Below, piece by piece: positions 22,804 to 29,742 of a stretch of DNA of 35,486 bases. Position 1 is the stretch's first letter, and the number at the start of each line of letters is the position of its first letter. Source of the DNA: an uncultured Eubacteriales bacterium (GTDB taxonomy: Bacteria; Bacillota; Clostridia; Oscillospirales; QAKW01); contig CABULU010000016.1 of assembly GCA_902492505.1 (NCBI GenBank), positions 1 to 35,486 on the forward strand, read 5' to 3'. The translations under genes and the position numbers were made by a program. The notes under the pieces were generated by a model. The model searched no databases and was not told where the DNA came from. It was given only the letters and a program-made list of their open reading frames with translations.

Positions 22804-25431
22804 CTACTTAACTATAAATTTTTTTACAATATCGGCTGCTGCTGAAAGTGCAGCCTCTATTTTTTCTGTATTTCCTATGCCAGCCGTAGCATTTTCTGAT
22901 TTACCGCCGCCCTTACCGTCAGTAAGTGCAGCAATTTCACCCACGATTTTACCGGCATGAGCGCCTTTTTTCACTGCTTCATCGGAACATACGACATGTA
23001 AAGTAGCCTTTGCACCGTCAACAGCGGCAATAACAGCTGTAAAGTCATTATACTTTGCACGCATATCATCGCAAATTGCGCGCGCGGTTTTAGAATCGGT
23101 ATCCATAAGTTTTCCGGATAATACTTTAATTCCGCATATTTCTACGGAGTTGTCAAACAATGCCGCACTTTTTGCAAGCGCAGCTTTTTCATGCGCAGCT
23201 GCAAGCTCAGAACGTACTTTTTTGAGTTCATCATTTAAAGATACACATTTTGGCACAATATCCGAAAAGCCGGTTACTTTTAATGCAGATGCAGCAGATC
23301 CGAGTAAATCCGAATACTGGGAAATTAATGACAGAATTCCGTATCCCGTTACGGCCTCAATGCGGCGTACACCTGAAGAAACCGACCCTTCGGAGATTAT
23401 TTTAAACAGGCCTATTTTGCCTGTGTTTTCAATATGCGTTCCGCCGCATAACTCGTATGAAAAATCACCCACCTTACACACTCTGACACGTGCACCGTAC
23501 TTTTCGCCGAAAAGAGCCATTGCACCTTTTGCATTTTCAAAATCCGTCTCATAATTCTCAACATTTATACCTTCAAGTATTTTCGCATTAACGATATTCT
23601 CAATTTCCTGTAATTCTTCTGAATTTACAGCGCTGAAATGTGTAAAGTCAAAACGCAAGCGCCCTGCATCTACATAAGAGCCTGCCTGATGCACATGATC
23701 GCCCAGTACAAGTCGCAGCGCTGCCTGAAGCAAATGCGCACTTGTATGGTTGCGTTTTATTGCATTTCTTCTGTCGGCGTCAATAACGGCTCGGCACTTA
23801 TCACCTACCTGTATATTTCCGCTTTCGACATGAGCAATATGTAGAAAATGCTTGAGTGAGTCCTTTTTACAGTCGTAAACCTTGACGTCAGCACCCTCAA
23901 ACACAAGCTTGCCCGTGTCTGCAACCTGACCGCCGCTTTCTGCATAAAACGGTGTTTTATCCAAAACGATTACTACATCATCACCGCAATACGCCTTTTC
24001 TGTTATTTCACTGTCCTTTAGTATTGCAACTACCTTGGATTCACATTCGTAACTCTCATATCCTATAAATTCGGAGTTTTTGTTATTAAGATAATCCAGT
24101 GCATCATCTTTCCAACCGATAATATTGCTGTCCTGACGTGCTTTTCTTGCCCTTTCCTTCTGTTGCTGCATAAGCTTTTCAAAGCCGGTCTCATCAACGG
24201 TCATATTACGTTCGGACGCGATATCAGCGGTAAGATCAACCGGAAAACCATATGTATCATAAAGCTTAAAAGCTACGTCTCCGGGAATAACGGAACTGCT
24301 GTTTTTATCCATATATGACTCCAGCATTTCAATACCCTTATCTATGGTTTTGAGAAAAACTTCTTCCTCATTCTTTATGCTTTTAACAATATAATCTTTT
24401 TTTGAAACAAGCTCCGGATATGCTTTTTTATTCTCCTCAATAACAGTTTCACAAAGTTCAAACAAAAAAGGATTAACAATTCCCAAAAGTCTGCCGTGTC
24501 GTGCCGCGCGCCTAAGGAGGCGCTTCAACACATAACCGCGCCCCTCGTTTGATGGTTTTATACCATCGCAAAGCATAAATGTAACACTGCGGATATGATC
24601 GGTTATTACACGGATAGATATGTCGGTTTTTTCATCTTTTTTGTACTCAACACCGGCGATGCGTGCTGCATGCTGCAATATATTCTGCACTGTATCAACC
24701 TCAAAAAGATTGTCAACGCCCTGCATAATACATGCAAGCCGTTCCAATCCCATACCGGTATCGATATTCGGGTGCTCCATGGGTGTGTAATGACCCTCAC
24801 CGTCACTGTCAAACTGTGAAAATACAAGATTCCAGAACTCCACATACCTATCACAGTCACAGCCGGGTGCGCAATCCGGCTTGCCGCATCCGTATTTTTC
24901 GCCGCGGTCAAAATAAATTTCACTGCACGGTCCACACGGTCCGCTTCCTATTTCCCAGAAATTGTCATCCTTACCAAGCCTTACAATTCTGTCTTCAGGA
25001 ACGCCAACCTCCTGCGTCCATATTTTTACAGCTTCATCATCTTCAAAATAAACAGACACATATATTCTGTCAACGGGAATTTCAAGAACGTTGGTGATAA
25101 ACTCCCATGCCCATGCAGTGGCCTCATGCTTGAAATAGTCTCCAAACGAAAAATTGCCCAGCATTTCAAAATATGTACCGTGACGCGAGGTTTTTCCTAC
25201 ATTTTCAATATCCGGCGTTCTTATACATTTCTGACAGGTCGTAACACGCTTTGAGGGCGGAGTTTCCTTGCCGAGAAAATACTTTTTCATCGGCGCCATG
25301 CCGGAATTTATCAAAAGCAAGCTGTCATCATCAATCGGCAAAAGCGGAAAACTTTCCAGGCGATAATGCGCTTTGCTTTCAAAAAAAGAAAGAAACATTT
25401 CTCTCAGCTCGTTTAATCCTGTAAACTTCAT
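22804..25431 (-). CDS. alaS: Alanyl-tRNA synthetase
   Basis: 875 residues, the usual AlaRS length. The catalytic domain carries the class II motifs, including MAPMKKYFLGKETPPSKRVTTCQKCIR and GRGYVLKRLLRRAARHGRLLG; an AlaX-like editing domain follows with HTSAH (in RNHTSAHLLQAALRLVLGD) and CGGTH, giving the HxxxH and CxxxH zinc/editing site that removes mischarged Ser and Gly. A C-terminal C-Ala region with coiled coil ends the protein. The ATG at 25431 has AGGAGG 4 nt upstream (tight); a further 24 codons upstream lie inside the T-box leader and are excluded. The gene for a HIT protein follows. Confidence 0.97.
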   Translation of the reverse strand: MKFTGLNELREMFLSFFESKAHYRLESFPLLPIDDDSLLLINSGMAPMKKYFLGKETPPSKRVTTCQKCIRTPDIENVGKTSRHGTYFEMLGNFSFGDYFKHEATAWAWEFITNVLEIPVDRIYVSVYFEDDEAVKIWTQEVGVPEDRIVRLGKDDNFWEIGSGPCGPCSEIYFDRGEKYGCGKPDCAPGCDCDRYVEFWNLVFSQFDSDGEGHYTPMEHPNIDTGMGLERLACIMQGVDNLFEVDTVQNILQHAARIAGVEYKKDEKTDISIRVITDHIRSVTFMLCDGIKPSNEGRGYVLKRLLRRAARHGRLLGIVNPFLFELCETVIEENKKAYPELVSKKDYIVKSIKNEEEVFLKTIDKGIEMLESYMDKNSSSVIPGDVAFKLYDTYGFPVDLTADIASERNMTVDETGFEKLMQQQKERARKARQDSNIIGWKDDALDYLNNKNSEFIGYESYECESKVVAILKDSEITEKAYCGDDVVIVLDKTPFYAESGGQVADTGKLVFEGADVKVYDCKKDSLKHFLHIAHVESGNIQVGDKCRAVIDADRRNAIKRNHTSAHLLQAALRLVLGDHVHQAGSYVDAGRLRFDFTHFSAVNSEELQEIENIVNAKILEGINVENYETDFENAKGAMALFGEKYGARVRVCKVGDFSYELCGGTHIENTGKIGLFKIISEGSVSSGVRRIEAVTGYGILSLISQYSDLLGSAASALKVTGFSDIVPKCVSLNDELKKVRSELAAAHEKAALAKSAALFDNSVEICGIKVLSGKLMDTDSKTARAICDDMRAKYNDFTAVIAAVDGAKATLHVVCSDEAVKKGAHAGKIVGEIAALTDGKGGGKSENATAGIGNTEKIEAALSAAADIVKKFIVK

Positions 25432-25465
25432 AATTCCTCCTAAAAAATAAAGCACATTGAGAAAA

Positions 25466-25645
25466 CGGGGACGAAAAATTCCGCGGTACCACCCCGATTG
25501 CACAATATGCCTCTTAAATTCTAAAACCTTAACGCTGTTTATACGGCTAAAGCTCCGAAAACAGCCTTTACTTTAACGGATAAGGGACTTTCACCTGAGA
25601 CCCTCTCTCTGTAAACCGCCGTACAAGCAAAGATTTTCTTCTGCG
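25466..25645 (-). promoter_or_regulatory. T-box leader of alaS (alanine, specifier GCT), no clear terminator
   Basis: Stem I base GAAAAT (minus strand, about 25632-25637) pairs with GTTTTC, right after the specifier GCT (25563-25565), an Ala codon. The T-box core GGGGTGGTACCGCG (25482-25495) is nearly canonical, and CGGGG plus AC pairs with GTCCCCG (25466-25472) to form the antiterminator around the TGGT bulge. No second arm that would form a competing GC-rich terminator lies in the 35 nt before the alaS ATG. How it switches expression is not clear. Confidence 0.88.
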
Positions 25646-25667
25646 CTTCAACATAATTATCAATAAG

Positions 25668-25695
25668 ATTATATCACAAAAATTCTGTCTGTCAA
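25668..25695 (-). promoter_or_regulatory. Promoter of the alaS leader
   Basis: On the minus strand perfect TTGACA (25690-25695), 16-nt spacer, perfect TATAAT (25668-25673). The -35 overlaps the last codons and stop of the upstream PBP gene, which ends at 25692. Confidence 0.85.
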
Positions 25696-27296
25696 TAATT
25701 TTGAGCTATAAAATCACACATTTCTTTAAAAACGGGAGCGCAAGTTTTTGAGCCGGATTCCCCGTTTGCCGCAAACACAGTAATTACATACTGTGGGTCG
25801 TCTGCCGGGTAAAAACCGGTAAAGTACGTATTCAGGATTTCCTTTCCGTCATCTCCTATTTTACCTGTTTGGGCACTCGCCGTTTTTCCGCCTGCAATAC
25901 CGACCGAAGGCGCTGCCGACTTTCCTGTACCATCGCTGACACAGTACATACACATTTCCTTAAGCAACGCCGCCGTTTCACTGTCGATAATCTTAGATTT
26001 ATAGCTATATCCGCTCTGATTATCAATCACACCGTCAATATAAGTACCGTAATATAATGTAGGATTGACAAGATAGCCTCCGTTGCACATAACGGCAGTT
26101 ATACGTGCAATTTCCAGCGGCGACATCATAAGACTTCCTTGACCTATACTTAGATTGGCAACGGCAAGCATTCCGCTTTCCTGAGGAAGAATACCGGAAG
26201 AAGACGACATATCCTTTAATATTTTTATACTGCTGTCTGCACCGAAAAGCTGTGCTGTTTCTATTATTTTATCATAGCCGAGCAACTGACCCAACGCTAT
26301 AAAGTACGCATTGCACGATTGTGCAAATGCCTCTTTCATATCAAGCTTTCCGTGATGCTTTTGATTTTGGCAGGTAAACACTCTGTCCGATACTGATATT
26401 CCGCCGTTGCATTCGAATTCAAAATCAGCCAGACCGTTTTCAATGGCGCACGCTGCAATTATCATTTTGAATACAGAGCCTACAGTCTGATTGCTCATTG
26501 CATTATTAATAAGCTCACCGTTGTCCGATTCCAAATATTCTGTTATATTTTCTGCATCGAATGTGGGCAAGGATGACATGGCAAGCAAATCCCCGCTGTT
26601 ACAGTCCATGATGACCGCTGCACCCTTTTCCATATAACGGCTCATACTTTCCTCCAAGGCAATAGAGAGCTTTCTGTCTATGGTGAGAATTATACCGTTT
26701 GTAGTATCCTCATTATCACTTTGAGCTTCTATTCCGAGACCGGCAATAACTCCGCGCAATGCGTTTGTTGCATAACGTATATACGTGTTTGATGAAAATG
26801 CCGAAAGCTCATCGTCAAAAGCCTTTTCAACGCCTGATAATCCACGTTTTCCCTCTGAGTCAAGATAACCTAATATATGCGACGCTGTCGGCTGCTCCGA
26901 ATATCTTGTCGTTCCTTCATAAACATAAACGCCATCCATAGGTTTTGGCTCAAAATAACTTCTTAAAACAAACACTGTCTCTTTTTGTAATTTTGAGTTA
27001 ATAAAATCCTTATCACTACCGGTAAGTTCCGAAATATATTCAATATTCTCTCTGTCAAAGCCGCGCGGGTTAATAACAAGATAATATGCAAATTGATTAC
27101 CCGCAAGCGCACATAAATTCCTGTCATAAATAACACCCTTAGAACTGTAAAGCTCAAGCGTTGCGCTGCGGCTGCCTGCCACTGCTTTTGTTTTATCGTT
27201 TATATCACCAAATGATACGTAGTATATCCTAAACAACAACATTACGAATATTAAAATTAAAATCAAATATGTTATTCCGCTTCGTTTTACCCACAT
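25692..27296 (-). CDS. Class B penicillin-binding protein (D,D-transpeptidase)
   Basis: 534 residues. A single N-terminal membrane anchor (about 9-28) leads to SKGVIYDRNLCALAG, the start of the PBP dimerization region, then a transpeptidase domain: S274-V-F-K277 (SxxK nucleophile), S327-C-N329 (SxN) and K471-T-A473-S (KTG box, Gly replaced by Ala). It crosslinks peptidoglycan at the membrane surface; which process (elongation, division or spore cortex, as in SpoVD/PbpA relatives) is not shown. The ATG at 27296 has AAGGCGG 9 nt upstream; an ATG at 27350 adds 18 residues but has no SD and lies next to the upstream terminator. The gene has no visible terminator; the alaS promoter overlaps its end. 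Confidence 0.9.
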   Translation of the reverse strand: MWVKRSGITYLILILIFVMLLFRIYYVSFGDINDKTKAVAGSRSATLELYSSKGVIYDRNLCALAGNQFAYYLVINPRGFDRENIEYISELTGSDKDFINSKLQKETVFVLRSYFEPKPMDGVYVYEGTTRYSEQPTASHILGYLDSEGKRGLSGVEKAFDDELSAFSSNTYIRYATNALRGVIAGLGIEAQSDNEDTTNGIILTIDRKLSIALEESMSRYMEKGAAVIMDCNSGDLLAMSSLPTFDAENITEYLESDNGELINNAMSNQTVGSVFKMIIAACAIENGLADFEFECNGGISVSDRVFTCQNQKHHGKLDMKEAFAQSCNAYFIALGQLLGYDKIIETAQLFGADSSIKILKDMSSSSGILPQESGMLAVANLSIGQGSLMMSPLEIARITAVMCNGGYLVNPTLYYGTYIDGVIDNQSGYSYKSKIIDSETAALLKEMCMYCVSDGTGKSAAPSVGIAGGKTASAQTGKIGDDGKEILNTYFTGFYPADDPQYVITVFAANGESGSKTCAPVFKEMCDFIAQNY

Positions 27297-27360
27297 AAAT
27301 ATCATCCGCCTTCTGATGATATTATTGACCGAAATAAGAATATCTTGCATATTTTAAAAA

Positions 27361-27389
27361 CAAAAAACGGGAATGAAAACATTCCCGTT
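27361..27389 (-). terminator. Terminator of the lipoprotein gene
   Basis: AACGGGAATG / CATTCCCGTT 10-bp stem (27366-27375 with 27380-27389), AAAA loop, followed on the minus strand by a T run (27362-27367). It stops leftward transcription from 27416-28036 before the PBP gene. Confidence 0.9.
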
Positions 27390-27415
27390 AAAATAAATCG
27401 AAACAATTAAACAGA

Positions 27416-28036
27416 TTAACCCTCTGTGGTCTCATCGGCAGCATTTGCAGGCGCGTCCTTCTGAGCAAGTGACAGCTTGCTTGTAAGTAAAAGCTCAAGC
27501 TGGTCATTGGTCAGAATCTTATACTCACCGTTAATTTTACCGATAGAAAGAGTTATCTCTTCTTCAACAGTGCCGATGCCGTTATCTTCAATCTCCTGAC
27601 ACATCAATGCAATTATAAGAATCTGAGGATCATTATTTTCGTCAAGCACCCAATTTTGCGAATCCTCTGAGGAAAGTGCCTGAGAAAGAACAGACATGAA
27701 AGTGTTCTGATAAAGAGTATATATATCAGGCATGGTAACGCTCAGCTTTACTTCTTTAGCCGACGCCGACTTTATTGTATACGAAAGCTTGGAATTAGCC
27801 AATGCATACAAATCCGAATAATAATTTTCTGTATATATATCGTGCTTATAAGCCGTACCGGTATTGTCGGGAAAATCTTCTATGTATTTGCTCATCTCAT
27901 TCATATCATATGTAGTGAGAGCCGTCATAAAATTCGTAACAACCTCTTTAGCCGCACCGGAGCCCGATTTACAGGACACAAGAGATACAGAAAGAACTGC
28001 AGTCAAAGCAAAAGCAACAAATCTTTTAAATTTCAT
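27416..28036 (-). CDS. Small secreted lipoprotein of unknown function
   Basis: 206 residues. Signal peptide with lipobox LVSC (Cys22 lipidated), then a soluble domain of mixed alpha/beta character with an opening helix AAKEVVTNFMTALTTYDMNEMSKYI that resembles NTF2-like/DUF5105-type lipoproteins, but I cannot be sure of the family. The C-terminus is Ala/Glu/Thr-rich. SD CGGAG lies 6 nt before the ATG. Single-gene unit with its own promoter and terminator; the leader is about 100 nt. The PBP next door suggests an envelope role, but that is only context. Confidence 0.8.
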   Translation of the reverse strand: MKFKRFVAFALTAVLSVSLVSCKSGSGAAKEVVTNFMTALTTYDMNEMSKYIEDFPDNTGTAYKHDIYTENYYSDLYALANSKLSYTIKSASAKEVKLSVTMPDIYTLYQNTFMSVLSQALSSEDSQNWVLDENNDPQILIIALMCQEIEDNGIGTVEEEITLSIGKINGEYKILTNDQLELLLTSKLSLAQKDAPANAADETTEG

Positions 28037-28141
28037 AAAAAACTCCGTTCTGCCACGTTATGGCTTACATATTAACCCTTACAAGGGAGATTATATGTCA
28101 AAAAGCACCGAAAATCGCTTTTAAACATATAGTTTTTATAT

Positions 28142-28170
28142 ATTATAACACATAGATTATCAAACTTCAA
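28142..28170 (-). promoter_or_regulatory. Promoter of the lipoprotein gene
   Basis: On the minus strand TTGAAG (28165-28170), 17-nt spacer, perfect TATAAT (28142-28147) with TG upstream of it. It gives a leader of about 100 nt. Confidence 0.75.
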
Positions 28171-28249
28171 GTTTTTTTAACCATTTTTTATAAAAAACAT
28201 ATTATGATTATGAGAGCTTAAAAAGCAATAACTTTACAGGAGGAAATTT

Positions 28250-29044
28250 ATGGAAAACATCAACAATTCAAACATAGCGGACTGCAAATTCAAAGACGAA
28301 GTGTGCATAAACGTCCAGCGCATTTATGATACATGTAAAGACAAAGACTGTTTTGCTGATTTAAGAGTTTATCTCAATCCCCAAGACCAAAAAGTAATAG
28401 ACAACGCAATTAATGTAAGAACACACAAATCCGAGCTTATCTGGACGTCCGTAGACCTTGATCCCGTGCCGTTCAATAAAGGATTTTACTCTGTCAACAT
28501 CATGTTCTTTTTCCTGCTTGAGTTCGAGGTATACACCGGCGTTGGCAGACCTATAATTGTCGAAGGTCTTGCCTCCTGCAACAAAACGGTAATACTGTTC
28601 GGAAGCGAAGGCAACAGCGTTACTTATTCTTCAAGACTCAGCGAGGAAGCTAACGTAAGGCGCACCAAGAGCACAAGAAATCTGCCGATAGCTCAGGTGG
28701 ATGTAGTGGACCCGATAGTGCTCAACGCAAAGACCGTACCTGCCAACAGCAAAATCTGCTGCTGCGAGACCGATCTTCAGTCGATTCCGGAATGTGTTCT
28801 CTGCTGCTTTGACGAAGGTCTTACCTCCAACAGCGAGAGAAATCTAATCGTAACCATTGGAGTATTCAGTATAATCAGAATTGTCAGAGAAGTACAAATG
28901 CTTGTTCCGTCCGCTGAGTTCTGTCTGCCGGACAAAGAATGCAGCCCTGTTGACGAGGAAGAACCGTGCAACTATTTTGAAAAGCTCTCATTCCCTACAA
29001 ATGAATTCTTCCCGCCCGATTACAAGAGCGGCAACTGTAAGTAA
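28250..29044 (+). CDS. Cysteine-rich conserved protein of unknown function
   Basis: 264 residues, 15 cysteines, no signal peptide or membrane segment. N-terminal ADCKFKDEVC, then YDTCKDKDCFADLRVYL, a mid-region ICCCETDLQ and ECVLCCFDEG, and a C-terminal EFCLPDKECSPV. The layout (Cys-rich caps around a beta-rich core such as GFYSVNIMFFFLLEFEVYTG, with VVDPIVLNAK) recalls proteins conserved in spore-forming Clostridia; I recall this type but not an established name, so I give none. Cys-rich clusters fit a spore-coat or metal-binding role, unproven. AGGAGG lies 6 nt before the ATG. A weak TATTAT sits near 28201, but I see no convincing -35. A terminator closes the unit. Confidence 0.8.
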   Translation: MENINNSNIADCKFKDEVCINVQRIYDTCKDKDCFADLRVYLNPQDQKVIDNAINVRTHKSELIWTSVDLDPVPFNKGFYSVNIMFFFLLEFEVYTGVGRPIIVEGLASCNKTVILFGSEGNSVTYSSRLSEEANVRRTKSTRNLPIAQVDVVDPIVLNAKTVPANSKICCCETDLQSIPECVLCCFDEGLTSNSERNLIVTIGVFSIIRIVREVQMLVPSAEFCLPDKECSPVDEEEPCNYFEKLSFPTNEFFPPDYKSGNCK

Positions 29045-29054
29045 AAACACTCAT

Positions 29055-29083
29055 AAAACGCACCCTGTATCAGGGTGCGTTTT
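29055..29083. terminator. Bidirectional terminator between Cys-rich and deaminase genes
   Basis: Perfect 13-bp stem AAAACGCACCCTG / CAGGGTGCGTTTT (29055-29067 with 29071-29083), TAT loop. It serves both the rightward Cys-rich gene and the leftward deaminase gene, whose stop codon begins at its right edge. Confidence 0.92.
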
Positions 29084-29583
29084 TATATCTGCGCACTCGA
29101 ATATGCAGATATGCCGTCCAGCGACTCGTCGTTTTCGACCCAATCGGAAACACTTATTTCACGATAATTGTCTATATCGTCACGCACAACTACCTTTTCG
29201 ATACCGGCATTTATTATCATTTTCTGGCACATAGTACAGGAGTTTGCGTTTTTTACATATTCGCCTGTTGCCGCCTCTCTGCCAACAAGAAACAGCGTAC
29301 TGCCAATCATATCATTTCTTGAAGCAGCTATAATACAGTTGGCCTCTGCATGAACCGAACGGCACAGCTCATATCGTTCACCGCGGCGAAGCTTCAGCTT
29401 TTCCCTGATACATTCACCGCAGTCACAGCAGTTTACTCTCCCGCGCGGAGCCCCCGTATATCCGGTTGAAATGATTTGATCATGATTTACAATAATTGCT
29501 CCGAAATTACGCCTCAGGCAGGTGCCGCGTGTAATTGCCGCTTCTGCTATGTCCAGATAATAATTATATTTATCTCTCCTCAT
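29083..29583 (-). CDS. dCMP deaminase-type cytidine deaminase family protein
   Basis: 166 residues. A zinc-dependent deaminase fold: H78-A-E80 (HAEAN, zinc ligand and catalytic Glu) and C116-T-M-C119, the second zinc motif (usually PCxxC, here SCxxC). An extra Cys cluster NCCDCGEC (51-58) is typical of dCMP deaminases/ComEB, where it binds structural zinc. It converts dCMP to dUMP for dTMP synthesis. The ATG at 29583 has GGTGA 5 nt upstream; a further ATG at 29595 would put that SD inside the gene. Own promoter, and its stop is in the shared terminator. Confidence 0.9.
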   Translation of the reverse strand: MRRDKYNYYLDIAEAAITRGTCLRRNFGAIIVNHDQIISTGYTGAPRGRVNCCDCGECIREKLKLRRGERYELCRSVHAEANCIIAASRNDMIGSTLFLVGREAATGEYVKNANSCTMCQKMIINAGIEKVVVRDDIDNYREISVSDWVENDESLDGISAYSSAQI

Positions 29584-29599
29584 ATTAATCACCATTTTT

Positions 29600-29628
29600 A
29601 GAATACTATATTTTCAACATTATTTCAA
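29600..29628 (-). promoter_or_regulatory. Promoter of the dCMP deaminase gene
   Basis: On the minus strand TTGAAA (29623-29628), 17-nt spacer, TATTCT (29600-29605). Predicted start leaves a very short leader (about 10 nt). Confidence 0.65.
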
Positions 29629-29680
29629 GTAAATAATGCAAATTTTGCAGCAAATACTTTCCAAAAATATTTTATAGCTA

Positions 29681-29709
29681 TTGAAATTATCCGATAAACA
29701 TATTATAAT
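29681..29709 (+). promoter_or_regulatory. thrS promoter
   Basis: TTGAAA (29681-29686), 17-nt spacer, perfect TATAAT (29704-29709). Start expected near 29716, leaving a 27-nt leader, so unlike ileS and alaS this gene has no room for a T-box. Confidence 0.85.
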
Positions 29710-29742
29710 GTGAAAATAATAAAAATTTAGAAGGTGTTTGTT

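Noticed and set aside
25431..25466. Hairpin hiding the alaS SD (TTTCTC with GAGGAA)
   Set aside because: Only six base pairs with a G-U and a long loop, and it does not compete with the antiterminator, so it is mentioned only as a possibility.
28095..28124. 9-codon plus-strand ORF with AGGGAG before its ATG
   Set aside because: It is very short and runs antisense to the lipoprotein gene's leader, and no plus-strand promoter was seen.
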